NCBI GenBank assembly: GCA_963712765.1
Contig: CAVQIX010000003.1
Span: 372,001-436,000 of the forward strand
Direction: 5' to 3'
DNA from: CAXMST01 sp963712765
Lineage (GTDB): Bacteria > Actinomycetota > Thermoleophilia > Solirubrobacterales > 70-9
DNA length: 64,000 nucleotides
Positions 1-9,105 of the stretch are shown here, one piece after another (the stretch's first letter is position 1; every line of letters starts with the position of its first letter). The notes under the pieces are model-generated. The model was not told the origin of the DNA, did no database searches, and was given only the letters and a program-made list of their open reading frames with translations. The translations under genes were made by a program, and so were the position numbers.

Positions 1-1852
1 GCGGCAGCAGCGGCGCCCGCTCACGGAGATCAACCAGTAGCCGAGCAAAGCGCTCGATCCGGCCACGGTCCTCGCCCGACATCCGCTCGGCCCACTCAGC
101 AGCGCGGCGCCAGAGCTCGAGGTCCTCAGCAGAGGTTGAAGGTTCGTCGGGGTCCGGCGCCTCCCCGCTGAGCAGCTGACCTTCGAGGGCCGGCCAGATG
201 TGCCTGCCCCTTCCGGCCATGCGCCTGAGCATCCACAGAGCGTCAGGGCTCGCCCCGCACGCGGGTGAGGCGAGTGCGCCGAACAGCGGCTCGTCGTCGA
301 GCGGGTTTGCGACGCAGGCGAGCAGGCGCAGCGCGTCCTCGACCTGTTGCGCCGACCAATAGCCCCGGCCGCCGACGACGTAGGGGTCGAGACCGGCGAG
401 CTCGAGCGCCTCGGCATAGGCATCGACGTGGGAGAAGGCGCGCAGCAGCAGGACCATCGAAGCGGGGTCGACACCGTCGTCGGCGAGCAGGCGCAGGTGG
501 CGAGCGAGGTTACGTGCCTCGGCGATCCGATTCGCGGCTGTCTCCACCGCCGTGGTCTTGATCTCGATCCCGTCGTTCCAGCCCTTGCGCTCGACCGCGA
601 GCACCTCGACCGAGGCTCCTTGAGGACCGGGTCGCTCTCCCTCGGGCTCGCGGCCCACCCGGAGCGGGCGGAAGTCGTCGAGCAGGCACTCCCCGACCAC
701 GTTGACCGCGGCGACTATCGTCGGGTCGGAGCGGAAGCTGCCGCTCAGTGGCAGCACGGCGCCGTCTCCGAGCCGCTCGCGGATCCTCTCCCGCTCGGCA
801 CGGAAGCTCTCGAGGTCGGCGCCGCGGAAGGCATAGATCGACTGGAACTCATCGCCGACCGTGAACAGCCTCGTCTCCGGCCCACAGAGCGAGCGGACGA
901 GTGTCACCTGCAACGGGCTTGTGTCCTGGAATTCGTCGATCAGCAGGTGGTCGAAGCGTTCCTGCTGGGCTCGCGCTATCGCCGCGCTCGATCCGATCAG
1001 CTCTACCGTCAGCAGCTGCAGGTCGTCGAAGTCGACACCCGAGCGCTCCGCCTTGGCCTCCGAGTAGCGCTCGGCGAAGGCGACCAGCAGGCGGCGCAGC
1101 GCCTGGTAGGAGGCGTCGGCCAGCTCCAGTGCCGCGGGGTCGGTGGCCCCTTCGCCGTCCCCCTCGAAGGCGGTGATCTGGATCGGGGGCAGCTCCACCC
1201 GGCTCCCCTGGTTGCGGCACTCGTCATGCGCGGCCCGGATCAGGCCCCTGAGACGGTTGCGGTATCCGGCCGCCGCCCGGGCGACGTCGTCGTCAGTGGC
1301 GGCGAGCTCGGCGAGGACCGCTTCGAAGGCGATCACACTGAGCCGGGTCGCCTCGTCGGCGTCGAGTACGCGGAAATTGGGATCGAGGCCCGCCGCGACC
1401 GGATAGGCGCCGAGCAGACGCCGGCAGAAGCCGTGGATCGTGGTGATCGGCGCCCCCTCTCCCGCGCGCGCAGCGCGGCGCAGACGCGAGCTGCGCTCGG
1501 GCTCCTCGGCCGCTCGCGATCGCCGCATCAGCTCGACCCGCACCCGGCGTCGCATCTCGGACGCCGCTCTCTCGGTGAAGGTGAAGGCGAGGATCCGCTC
1601 CGGCTCGACCCCGTCGAGATCGACCGCGTCGCAGTAGCGATCGACCAGCACCCTCGTCTTGCCGGTGCCGGCGCCAGCCTCGAGGAAGACGTCGCGCTCA
1701 CGCGCCTCGATCGCCGTCGCCTGCTCGGCGGTGGGGGGGAGGGGGCTGGTCAGTGGCTCGGGGGGAACGCCGACGCCGCTCCTCGTCGCGGCCGGCTTCC
1801 GATCGACCCCGGCGATCGGGTCCTCGAAGCTGAGCTGGGCGGGGTCGCTCAT
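1..1852 (-). CDS. UvrD/AddA-like ATP-dependent DNA helicase (3' end beyond window)
   Basis: This is the N-terminal 617 codons of a superfamily 1A helicase; the C-terminus lies past the left edge. Translation shows Walker A EAGAGTGKT (about residues 58-66), TFTERAASEM (91-100), TTIHGFCRRLL, Walker B LLIDEFQDT (303-311) and VGDEFQSIYAFRG (332-344), all standard UvrD/RecB-type motifs. The ATG start overlaps the TGA of the upstream nuclease gene as ATGA, so the two are probably translationally coupled. By family knowledge such a pair forms an AddAB/RecBCD-like end-resection machine for double-strand break repair. Whether this subunit also carries a C-terminal nuclease domain, as true AddA does, cannot be seen here. 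Confidence 0.9.
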   Translation of the reverse strand, partial: MSDPAQLSFEDPIAGVDRKPAATRSGVGVPPEPLTSPLPPTAEQATAIEARERDVFLEAGAGTGKTRVLVDRYCDAVDLDGVEPERILAFTFTERAASEMRRRVRVELMRRSRAAEEPERSSRLRRAARAGEGAPITTIHGFCRRLLGAYPVAAGLDPNFRVLDADEATRLSVIAFEAVLAELAATDDDVARAAAGYRNRLRGLIRAAHDECRNQGSRVELPPIQITAFEGDGEGATDPAALELADASYQALRRLLVAFAERYSEAKAERSGVDFDDLQLLTVELIGSSAAIARAQQERFDHLLIDEFQDTSPLQVTLVRSLCGPETRLFTVGDEFQSIYAFRGADLESFRAERERIRERLGDGAVLPLSGSFRSDPTIVAAVNVVGECLLDDFRPLRVGREPEGERPGPQGASVEVLAVERKGWNDGIEIKTTAVETAANRIAEARNLARHLRLLADDGVDPASMVLLLRAFSHVDAYAEALELAGLDPYVVGGRGYWSAQQVEDALRLLACVANPLDDEPLFGALASPACGASPDALWMLRRMAGRGRHIWPALEGQLLSGEAPDPDEPSTSAEDLELWRRAAEWAERMSGEDRGRIERFARLLVDLRERAPLLP

Positions 1853-4800
1853 CGCTGCTCCTCGTCGTCCTCATCCGGCTCGGTGACCCCGCGCTCCATG
1901 CGGCAGATGGGTGCGAAGCCGCACCAGCTGGGGCAGGATCCCTCGCGTGGATCTCGCAGGACCCGACCCGACCTGATCCCGGCGACGATCCCGCCGGCCC
2001 GCTCGACCCCCCGCTCGACGATCTCGTCGAAGCTCTCCTGGTCGAGGAAGTCGGTCCCGTAATGGGCCGCCGTCTCCCCGGGGATCAGGGTGTCCTTGTG
2101 GTCCTTGGCCAGCAATCCGCGGGGGCGGTCCTCCCGCGTTGCCGCCAGCGGGTGGTAGAGACCGCCTATCGGCTCCAGCCCCATCCCCCGCACCGCGGCC
2201 ATGTAGAGCGGCAGCTGCAGCCTCCCCTCGTCGAGCAGCTTCTTTGCGGCGACCACCTTGGAGCTGAGCTTGTAGTCGCGAATCAGCGCCTTGCGATCGG
2301 TCGAGACGTCGATCCGGTCGATCTTTCCGTGCAGCTTGAAGTCACCGAGGTCGGCGGGCGGGTAGTGGTCCTCCGGCCCGGCACCGAAGGCCACCTCCAA
2401 CAGGGCGGGGTCGGGGACCATCGGACCGCCGGTGGCTGCCTCGCGGGCGAGGAAGCGGTCGAGCACGGCGTCGAAGCGCGCCAGCGCGATCCTGGCTCGG
2501 CCAGATCCCATCTCCCAGTCGCGTTCGGCGGCTGCTTCGCGTACCCGTACGCGAGCGGCGGTCTGCCAGGCCTCCAGACTCCCGGCATCCGGCCGTGATC
2601 CCTGCGGTGGGTGACGGTAGAGCTCCTCCAGCGCATGGTGGACGATGCCGCCGTTCTCCAGGGGCTCGGGATCGGGCTCGATCGAGCGCGGGTTGAGCTC
2701 GTGGTTGACGAACCAGCGGTAGGAACAGAGATCGTATTCCTCCAGGGTCGAGGCGCCGAACAGATCAACCCGGCCGAGCTCGGCGAGCACGGCCTCGCTG
2801 TTCAGCGGCCCGGGCGCCGCAGAGGCGGACACGCGCTCGCGGGCGCCATCGACGCGGTCGCTCGCCTCGGCGCGGACCTGATCGGGAATCCGAAGCGCGG
2901 CGGCGCGGGTCGCGGCCTGCTCGGGATCGAGGGCCGCGAGCGCCCTGGCGAGCGCCCTCGGGTTGCTGGCCCGCTCGGGCAGCGGCGCGATCTCGCCGAT
3001 CCCGATCCGGTCGGTGATCCGGCGCTCGAGCTCGTCGGTGGCCGGGTCCGGGGTCGGGGGCGGATCGAGCAGGGCCCTGATCTCGTCGACGAAGGGACTG
3101 CGGGCGAGCGCCGCGCCCGATTCATCGGCGGCCGGATAGCTGAGCTGGAGACTGCGCTCGGGGCGGGATACGCAGGCGTAGAACAGGTATCGCTCCTCGG
3201 CGGCCGGGTCGCGCCGCGCGGGCAGCGCGAGGGCGCGCCTACGCTGATCCGACAGCAGCGGCTCCTGACCGGCGGGCGAGGGGAAGCTGCCGTCGGTGAG
3301 CCCGGCGACGAAGAGGTGGCTGACCCGGCTCGCGCGCAGCCGGTAGGGGCTGAGGATCCGCACCCGGCCCTCGGTCGGACCGCGCCAGAGCGGTACCCGC
3401 AGCAGGCCGAGCAGCTCGGCGATCTGATCGAGGGCCGGGGCGAGCCGACCGAGAGCGGCTGTCTCGGAGACCGCCCGGCGGACCTCGGCCGCCGCCCGGA
3501 GCTCGATCGCGGGCCCGCCGGATGGCTGCGGCCCCTGGCGCAGGTGCGGTCGCTCCGCGATGTCGGATGCGATCCAGCCGATCGCCTCAGCGATCGCCTC
3601 CGGATCGCCCGCGGCGGACTCGAGCTCGTCGAGGGCCCAGATCTTCCGCTCCTTCTCACCCCGCCAGGCCTCGAGTGCTTCCGCCGCCGTCTCGAGCCTG
3701 CTGCGTCTCACCCGTCGCTCGAGCCAGTCGACCGATGCGGCGCGGGCGCGGGCCGGCCCGCGGAGGAAGGCGACGACATCGGCCGCGGTCCCGGTGCCCG
3801 AGAAGATCGCGAGCAGTCGCATCAGGGCGCTTCCTGTCGCGGTCGTCGTCAGTGGCACTCTCGCCTCGGCGGCGACCTGGATCCCCAGCGAGGCGAGGAC
3901 GCGGGCCAGGATCGGCGCTTGGCGGTCGGGGCTGCGGACCGCGATTGCGATCTCGTCGGCGTCGACCCCGGAGGCGATCAGCGCCGCGATTCGCCGACCC
4001 AACAGCTCCGCCTCGCCGCGTTCGCCGGCCGCCTCGAGCAGCGAGAGTGAGTCGTCGCACGCCGCTGTCTCGGGATCGGCCTCGAACAGGTTCCGCTCGA
4101 GGTGGAAGAGGGTCGCGCTCTCGGTGTAGGAGCTGTCGGGAGCGAGCTCGGCGACGATCTCGCCCCCGAGCTCATCACGGAGGACGCCGAGCAGCTCCGC
4201 TCTCGCGTCGAGAGCGTTCCTCGGCTCGTAGGCGAGCGCCACGGTGACCTCGGCCGCCTCCGAGAGGCCGGCGAGCAGCTCGATCTGCTGGCGGGCGAGG
4301 TCGTCGAACCCGTACAGATACACGGGCCGCTCGCGCCAGCGGCCCGGGTCGGAGCGGAGGGCGGCGATAGCGGCGGCCGCCTGGAGGTGCTCGTCCTCGC
4401 ACCCGAGGTCCGTCCGCAGCCGCTCGTAGGCGGCGAAGAGTTCCGCGATCTCGGCCTCATAGCGGCCCGAGTCCTCGGACTCCTGCAGCAGGGCCGCAAA
4501 GCCCGCCGCGTCGAGCCCCGCGGCCCCCAGGTCGTCGAGCAGGGCCTCGAGCGCAGGGGCGAAGCCCTCGCTGCGGGCCGAGCGCCGCAGGATCCCCAGG
4601 TCGGCCTCAGCGGTCGCCCTCCGGGCCAGCCAGATTCGCTGGATCCGGCTCAGCGGCTCGCCGGCGCCGATCCCGTAGCAGCGTGCCGCCTCGCCGAACA
4701 GGCCGGGGAAGGTGGTCACCGTCGCGCCCAGCATCGCCGCCGGGTGCTCAGCGAGCTCACGCTCGAAGCGATCGACGTCGTCGCTGGTCGGCACGACCAG

Positions 4801-4893
4801 CAGCGGTTCGGCCGCGATCGCCGCCTCGAGGCGGCTGAGCACCGCGCCGGCGCGACCGGAGTTCGGGGGGCCGGCGATCAGCTCCAGGCTCAT
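1849..4893 (-). CDS. AddB-like PD-(D/E)XK nuclease with Fe-S cysteines
   Basis: The protein is about 1014 residues if the ATG at 4893 is used. It opens with LELIAGPPNSGRA, a degenerate P-loop typical of AddB-like inactivated helicases. The C-terminal third has a PDDEXK_1 nuclease: STLEEYDLCSYRWF (Cys near 722), GKIDRID (about 855), IRDYKLSS (about 870). Three further cysteines lie in GSCPSWCGFAPIC (about 987, 991, 997), giving the one-plus-three cysteine arrangement of the AddB Fe-S nuclease. It is the upstream partner of the overlapping helicase gene. An open frame extends 40 codons further upstream to 5013, but the family-like start is the internal Met. Partner role in break processing is inferred from the family. 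Confidence 0.88.
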   Translation of the reverse strand: MSLELIAGPPNSGRAGAVLSRLEAAIAAEPLLVVPTSDDVDRFERELAEHPAAMLGATVTTFPGLFGEAARCYGIGAGEPLSRIQRIWLARRATAEADLGILRRSARSEGFAPALEALLDDLGAAGLDAAGFAALLQESEDSGRYEAEIAELFAAYERLRTDLGCEDEHLQAAAAIAALRSDPGRWRERPVYLYGFDDLARQQIELLAGLSEAAEVTVALAYEPRNALDARAELLGVLRDELGGEIVAELAPDSSYTESATLFHLERNLFEADPETAACDDSLSLLEAAGERGEAELLGRRIAALIASGVDADEIAIAVRSPDRQAPILARVLASLGIQVAAEARVPLTTTATGSALMRLLAIFSGTGTAADVVAFLRGPARARAASVDWLERRVRRSRLETAAEALEAWRGEKERKIWALDELESAAGDPEAIAEAIGWIASDIAERPHLRQGPQPSGGPAIELRAAAEVRRAVSETAALGRLAPALDQIAELLGLLRVPLWRGPTEGRVRILSPYRLRASRVSHLFVAGLTDGSFPSPAGQEPLLSDQRRRALALPARRDPAAEERYLFYACVSRPERSLQLSYPAADESGAALARSPFVDEIRALLDPPPTPDPATDELERRITDRIGIGEIAPLPERASNPRALARALAALDPEQAATRAAALRIPDQVRAEASDRVDGARERVSASAAPGPLNSEAVLAELGRVDLFGASTLEEYDLCSYRWFVNHELNPRSIEPDPEPLENGGIVHHALEELYRHPPQGSRPDAGSLEAWQTAARVRVREAAAERDWEMGSGRARIALARFDAVLDRFLAREAATGGPMVPDPALLEVAFGAGPEDHYPPADLGDFKLHGKIDRIDVSTDRKALIRDYKLSSKVVAAKKLLDEGRLQLPLYMAAVRGMGLEPIGGLYHPLAATREDRPRGLLAKDHKDTLIPGETAAHYGTDFLDQESFDEIVERGVERAGGIVAGIRSGRVLRDPREGSCPSWCGFAPICRMERGVTEPDEDDEEQR

Positions 4894-4931
4894 CGGCGTG
4901 CCGACTCTTCGATCGTGGCTTCGGGGCTCAT
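4890..4931 (-). other. Possible 13-codon leader ORF upstream of the nuclease gene
   Basis: An ATG at 4931 opens a 13-codon frame (MSPEATIEESARR) whose TGA overlaps the nuclease start as ATGA. A TATGCT hexamer at 4940-4945 lies 8 nt before the leader ATG, matching the leaderless-promoter pattern seen elsewhere in the window. Translation of this peptide is an inference; it could equally be chance. Confidence 0.35.
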
Positions 4932-5097
4932 CCGCTCCGAGCATAGGTCGCGCAACGGGCGCCTCGGCTGACATCGACCGCCGCCGCGGGTGACAAATCC
5001 GCTCGGAGCGCATTCCGCTGCGCCGTTTTACCGTCGGGGGCGCTCCCTATCTTGGCTTGCGCACCGTCCCACCTACTCACGAGGAGCCATTCGCACC

Positions 5098-5553
5098 TTG
5101 CCGCTCTGCTTCATAGAACCAGCCGACGCGATCCGGGTAGTGGCCGAGTCGGTGGGTCGTGAGGCTCGTCGCCAGCTTCTCGGCGAGGCCGTGCGTGCAT
5201 GGGTCGACGAGATCCCCGAGGACGAGCTCGAGGCCCACTACGTCAAGGCGATCTCCGAGCTCGACGAGCACGACCTCTCGATGCTGGCCGCCTGGCACGC
5301 CTCGATGGACGTCGGCCACCCGCTGCCCAACCGGGATTTCCTGATCGGCTCCTTCGACGGGCTCGGCGAGCACCGCCGCGAGGCGCTCAAGCTGGCCGCC
5401 GGCTTTCGCGGTGAGGAGGCCGTCGATCGCGGCGTCACCGAGGAGCGCGCCCTCGAGACCGTGCTCGAATGGCTCTCCGAGGAGCGTCAGGTCGAGCTCG
5501 CAGCCGAGGCGATGGAGCTCTACCTCTGGGACCGCATCGGCTCCGACAACTAG
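5098..5553 (+). CDS. Uncharacterised helical protein
   Basis: This gene of about 151 codons is not recognised. It is acidic and probably all helical, with repeated Glu/Leu/Ala stretches, no membrane segment and no cysteine cluster. I place the start at TTG 5098 because GAGGAG at 5081-5086 sits 11 nt upstream; the open frame extends to 4990 but that N-terminus is low-complexity and overlaps the divergent promoter region of the nuclease gene. Codon use with strong third-position GC supports it being coding. Confidence 0.6.
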   Translation: MPLCFIEPADAIRVVAESVGREARRQLLGEAVRAWVDEIPEDELEAHYVKAISELDEHDLSMLAAWHASMDVGHPLPNRDFLIGSFDGLGEHRREALKLAAGFRGEEAVDRGVTEERALETVLEWLSEERQVELAAEAMELYLWDRIGSDN

Positions 5554-5585
5554 CGTCGCCCCCGCCCGGTTACCCCGGCCCTCCC

Positions 5586-5591
5586 TAACCT
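5586..5591 (+). promoter_or_regulatory. Leaderless -10 candidate (TAACCT)
   Basis: TAACCT ends 6 nt before the ATG at 5598, with no Shine-Dalgarno sequence between. Confidence 0.45.
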
Positions 5592-5597
5592 CCTCCC

Positions 5598-5819
5598 ATG
5601 GGCTACAGCCCCGAGTTCATACGCGGGATTCTCTCCCTGGTAACGATCGGCGCCGTCGTCGGGCTGGTGGCTGCCACGGCCGACGCGCTGCTCTCACTCG
5701 GGCTCTTCGACGGCGACTATCCGGGTGGGAGCGGCTTCGGCGGATTCGTGGTCGCCCTGCTCGCCGTGATCGCGGTCTGCTGGGCGCTGAACGTGCTCGT
5801 CGGCCGGGTCTATCGCTGA
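5598..5819 (+). CDS. Small two-helix membrane protein
   Basis: This 73-residue protein has two predicted membrane segments (about residues 9-34 and 49-68) joined by a Gly/Asp-rich loop, and a short Arg-ending tail. It has no enzyme motif and I do not recognise a family. The start is supported by the TAACCT hexamer 6 nt upstream. It is convergent with the GNAT-like gene, with 34 bases between the stop codons. Confidence 0.6.
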   Translation: MGYSPEFIRGILSLVTIGAVVGLVAATADALLSLGLFDGDYPGGSGFGGFVVALLAVIAVCWALNVLVGRVYR

Positions 5820-5853
5820 GCGGCCGACGTGGTGCACCGGGCCGCGCTCACTC

Positions 5854-6999
5854 CTACAGATCCTGCTCGAAGATCCGGTAGCGCTTGACGATCTCGCCGC
5901 CCATTCCCTCCATTGCCTTGTTCATCGGCTTGTTGACCTCGAGGATCCAGCCCATCTCGCCGCCCTTCTGGGGCGTGGCGGCGGCCATGTCGAAGTGGCG
6001 GGCGTAGAGGGCGGCGGCGACGCCGGTGTGCTGATACTCGGGCTTGACCCCGAGCGCGAAGACGCGGACGGTGTCGATCTTGCTCTTCAGGCGCAGCGCC
6101 TTGAGCCAGCCGAACGGCAGCAGCCGGCCGCCGAGCTGCTTGAGGACCTGGTTGTAGTCGGGGAGGGTGAGCGCGACACCGACCGTCTCGCCCTCCTTGG
6201 TCTCGGCGACCATCGCCCAGTTCTCGTCCAGGATCGGCTTCAGCTCGGAGGCGTAGTGCTCGATCTCGGCCTCCGTCAAAGGAACGAATCCCCAGTTGCG
6301 CTCCCAGGCGGCGTTGTAGATCTCCATGAAGCGGGAGATCTCCGCGGTCATGTTGCGCCTTTGCATGCCGCGGATCCTGATCCCGTGTTCGGGCTCGAGC
6401 TTGTCGGCGAGCTCGAAGATCACCGGCAGGACGTTGTCGCGCCCGCTGACGTGCAGGCTCCACTTGTAGAGGTCCATCGCCTTGGTCAGCCCGGCGCCCT
6501 CCAGCAGGTCCCGGTAGTAGGGGTGATGCCAGTTCTCGAGGATCTGCGGTCGCAGTTCGTAGCCGTCGACGAGCAGGCCGCACTCGTGATTGGTCGAGAA
6601 GTCGAGGGGCCCGATCATGTGGTCGCGGCCGCGCTCCCGGAGCCAGCCGCGCGCCGCCTCCAGCAGCGCTTCGGCGATCGCGGCGTCGTCCTCGCACTCG
6701 AAGAACCCGAACATTCCCCAGTCGTTGCGCTGGATCTGGTTGAAGCGGCGGTCGACCTGGGCGCTGATCCGCCCGACGACCCGATCCCCGCGGCGGGCGA
6801 GGAAATACTCGGCCTCGGCGTGGTCGAAGAAGGGGTTATGCCGGCGATCGAGGTGCCGCTTCCGCTCGCTGATCAGGGGCGGGACCCATTGCTCGACTCC
6901 CTGGTAGAGCCGAAAGGGCAGCAACACGAACTCGCGCAGCTCGCCGCGCCCGGCGACGGGGCGGATGCTCACGGGTGCTCTCTCAGCCACGGGATACAT
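5854..6999 (-). CDS. GNAT-fold protein of an uncharacterised ~380-residue family
   Basis: The 381-residue product begins with APVSIRPVAGRGELREFV and continues with FLARRGDRVVGRISAQVD, the first strands of an acetyltransferase fold. A second GNAT-like half follows, with MVAETKEGETVGVALTLPDYN and a late VRVFALGVKPEYQHTGVAAALYARHFD resembling the acetyl-CoA pyrophosphate loop. No substrate can be named. The ATG at 6999 overlaps the 3' end of the upstream HAD gene by 17 nt, so the two probably share a transcript. Length and the conserved central block FSTNHECGLLVDGYELRPQ fit a family seen widely in bacteria as hypothetical N-acetyltransferase-like proteins. Confidence 0.75.
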   Translation of the reverse strand: MYPVAERAPVSIRPVAGRGELREFVLLPFRLYQGVEQWVPPLISERKRHLDRRHNPFFDHAEAEYFLARRGDRVVGRISAQVDRRFNQIQRNDWGMFGFFECEDDAAIAEALLEAARGWLRERGRDHMIGPLDFSTNHECGLLVDGYELRPQILENWHHPYYRDLLEGAGLTKAMDLYKWSLHVSGRDNVLPVIFELADKLEPEHGIRIRGMQRRNMTAEISRFMEIYNAAWERNWGFVPLTEAEIEHYASELKPILDENWAMVAETKEGETVGVALTLPDYNQVLKQLGGRLLPFGWLKALRLKSKIDTVRVFALGVKPEYQHTGVAAALYARHFDMAAATPQKGGEMGWILEVNKPMNKAMEGMGGEIVKRYRIFEQDL

Positions 7000-7633
7000 T
7001 CGCGAGGGCCGACTCTATCTCCGGGATCGAGGTCTCGTTGTCCGCGAAGTGGACCGAAGCCAGACCCTCGGCCAGTGCGGTCGCGCAATTGACCTCGATG
7101 TCGTCGACGAACAGGCACTCGCCGGCGTCGATCCCGTCGAGCCGGGAGAGGGTGAGCCGATAGATCTCGGGCTCCGGCTTGCGCATCCCGACGAAGCCGG
7201 AGTCGACCACGGTCTCGAAGATCTCATCCACCGGCAGGAAGGCTCGCCACAGCGGCTCCCATTCGCGCACGTTGTTGGTCAGCATCGCCATCCGGTAGCC
7301 GCGATCCCGTAGCGCGGCCATCAGCTCGATCATCTCGTCGTTCGGCCGCAGGGCCTCGAAGTAGAGCTCGCTGAAGCGGTGCAGTTCGGGCCGGTGGCCG
7401 AGGATCGGCTCGAGGTTCGCCCGCAGGATGTCGAGGAATCGGACCTCGGTGATCCGCCCACACTCGAGCTCGAACAGCGGGTTGGCGCCGTCGAGGTCAT
7501 CGGCGCCGGCCGCCATCGCCTGACCGAGCTGCTCGGGGGAGATCCCGGAGTGATCCTGGTAGGCGGCGAAGGCCTCGAACAGCGGCGTCGTCAGGACGCC
7601 TCCGAAGTCGCAGATGACGGCGCGGATGGGCAC
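6983..7633 (-). CDS. HAD-superfamily hydrolase (subfamily IA)
   Basis: The product is 216 residues from the GTG at 7633. Motif I is ICDFGGVLTTP with nucleophile Asp9; the usual second Asp of DxD is Gly11, a variant also known from epoxide-hydrolase-like HAD proteins. Motif II is LTNN (118-121), motif III Lys is in MRKPEPEIY (152), and motif IV is LFVDDIEVN (Asp177, Asp178). A helical cap lies between motifs I and II. It is probably a small-molecule phosphatase or dehalogenase-type hydrolase; the substrate is unknown. The open frame continues upstream to 7996 but only the part from 7633 looks like the family. Confidence 0.85.
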   Translation of the reverse strand: MPIRAVICDFGGVLTTPLFEAFAAYQDHSGISPEQLGQAMAAGADDLDGANPLFELECGRITEVRFLDILRANLEPILGHRPELHRFSELYFEALRPNDEMIELMAALRDRGYRMAMLTNNVREWEPLWRAFLPVDEIFETVVDSGFVGMRKPEPEIYRLTLSRLDGIDAGECLFVDDIEVNCATALAEGLASVHFADNETSIPEIESALANVSRG

Positions 7634-7700
7634 GGCGATGATTGTGCCGACAACCGCGCCGCGGTGCGCTGGACCCACCCACCGTGCCGGGATCGGAGCG

Positions 7701-8426
7701 TCAGGCCGAGACGATCTCGTAGCCGCCGATCCCGGGCGCTCCGTCGAGGCGCCAGTCGAATCGCGCCGCGCGGAGCTGGATGGAGTCGAGCTCGGCCTCG
7801 CCGCCGCCCGCGCGCAGCCCGCCGCCGCGCTCGGCGAAGGTCTCCTCACCCTCGCCCCAGAGCTCCAGGGTGGCTCGGGTCTGGCGCCCGGCGCCGTCGT
7901 ACTCGGTCGAGAGCAATGGCTCGCTGTAGGCGGTGACCGACCCGTCGCGGGCGATCCGGGCGGCGCCGAGTGTCTCGGTCCCATGCTCGGAGGCATCGGG
8001 CCCGCGGAGGCCGAACAGCACCAGCAGGCCGCGATCGGCGAGCGAGGCCCACAGCGTCCTGATCGCGCTCTGGTCGCCCTCGCCGCTGAAGGTCCAGGAG
8101 ACCCCGACGGCCTCGAAGCCCTCGCCGCCGCCCAGCTCGGCGCTTACCCCGATCGCCTGTGCGGTGACGCCGCGATCGGGGCCGGTCTCGAACGAGAGCG
8201 CACTGGTCTGGGCGGCGAGGCCGAGCACGACGTCGGGGCCGACCCGCAGGGTGCCGTCGCCACGCCGGACCTCAACGTCCGACAGCGCCATCCCCTCCGC
8301 GTCGGAGCCGATCCAGGCGGCGGCGGGATCGCCGGGGCCGATCGCGACGGCGCCGTAGTGGGCGCCCTGGCCGGAGTCCGGTTCCCCGGTCGGCCCGGAG
8401 GCGAAGGAGATCAGCCGTTCGATCAC
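7701..8426 (-). CDS. Uncharacterised protein, downstream of fxsA
   Basis: This 241-residue protein has no recognised family. It is rich in Gly, Asp and Glu with alternating short strands (SFASGPTGEPDSGQGAHYGAV, ATLELWGEGEET), suggesting a beta-sandwich, and has no signal peptide or membrane helix. Its ATG overlaps the fxsA stop as ATGA, so translation is probably coupled. A role linked to FxsA is not implied by anything in the sequence. Confidence 0.65.
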   Translation of the reverse strand: MIERLISFASGPTGEPDSGQGAHYGAVAIGPGDPAAAWIGSDAEGMALSDVEVRRGDGTLRVGPDVVLGLAAQTSALSFETGPDRGVTAQAIGVSAELGGGEGFEAVGVSWTFSGEGDQSAIRTLWASLADRGLLVLFGLRGPDASEHGTETLGAARIARDGSVTAYSEPLLSTEYDGAGRQTRATLELWGEGEETFAERGGGLRAGGGEAELDSIQLRAARFDWRLDGAPGIGGYEIVSA

Positions 8427-9025
8427 CGCTTACCGCCCTCGGCAGCGGTGGCGCCCGGATCGCGGCCGGAGGGGAGTGCGTCCTCGGAATCATGGATCTC
8501 TCGGGCGGAGCCCTCGACGTCGTACTCGCGCGACGCCGGGGGTCGGGATTGAGGGCCTGGTCGGCGGGGCGGGGTGCCGGTCGCGCCGGCGTCCGTGCCG
8601 CTGGGCGACGGGCCCTTGCGGCTGCCGCCGAACCGGTCGTAGACGAAGAAGAAGGGCCGTCCGGTCGGGGTCCGCGCCGCGGCGCTCCTCATCATCGCCC
8701 GGACGAGAGCGCGCCCCGGGGAGATCAGCAGGCAGATACCGAGGAAGTCGGTGATGAAGCCGGGGGTGAGCAGCAGCGCCCCCCCGAAGATCACCATCGC
8801 CCCGTCGAAGACCTCCATTGCCGGGACCTTGCCCGACGACATCGCCTGATTGAACCGCTGCCAGACGGCCCGCCCCTGCGAGCGCGCGAGGTAGGCGCCG
8901 GCGATACCGCTGGCGAGCAGCAGGCCGAGCGTGGGCACCACGCCGATCAGCTGCCCGACCTGGATGATCACGTACAGCTCCGCGATCGGCAGCACGATGA
9001 AGACCACAAAGAGAAGGACGCCCAT
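8423..9025 (-). CDS. fxsA: FxsA-family membrane protein
   Basis: The 200-residue product starts MGVLLFVVFIVLPIAELYVIIQVG and carries GVVPTLGLLLASGIAGAYLARSQG and GALLLTPGFITDFLGICLLI, the signature segments of FxsA, an inner-membrane cytoplasmic-facing protein known in E. coli for suppressing F exclusion of phage T7. The C-terminal 80 residues are a disordered Pro/Gly/Arg tail that E. coli FxsA lacks. A TAGGCT hexamer on the minus strand lies 7 nt before the ATG, consistent with a leaderless transcript. Confidence 0.88.
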   Translation of the reverse strand: MGVLLFVVFIVLPIAELYVIIQVGQLIGVVPTLGLLLASGIAGAYLARSQGRAVWQRFNQAMSSGKVPAMEVFDGAMVIFGGALLLTPGFITDFLGICLLISPGRALVRAMMRSAAARTPTGRPFFFVYDRFGGSRKGPSPSGTDAGATGTPPRRPGPQSRPPASREYDVEGSAREIHDSEDALPSGRDPGATAAEGGKR

Positions 9026-9032
9026 CGCCTAG

Positions 9033-9038
9033 AGCCTA
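9033..9038 (-). promoter_or_regulatory. Leaderless -10 candidate for fxsA (TAGGCT)
   Basis: TAGGCT on the minus strand ends 7 nt before the fxsA ATG at 9025. Confidence 0.45.
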
Positions 9039-9092
9039 GGGCTCCTTGCGATCCGGGCGGAGCGTCCCGGAACCCCCCGATCGGCGTTTCGC

Positions 9093-9098
9093 TACCTT
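9093..9098 (+). promoter_or_regulatory. Leaderless -10 candidate (TACCTT)
   Basis: TACCTT ends 7 nt before ATG 9106, and this decided the start choice over an in-frame codon at 9046. Confidence 0.45.
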
Positions 9099-9105
9099 GG
9101 TGGAG

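Noticed and set aside
347..2062. A 571-codon open frame on the + strand opposite the helicase and nuclease genes
   Set aside because: It is an antisense frame kept open by high GC; translation has no motif, while the minus strand gives perfect UvrD motifs.
6993..6999. A -10-like element at the start of the GNAT-like gene
   Set aside because: The gene overlaps the end of the HAD gene, so a shared transcript explains it better.
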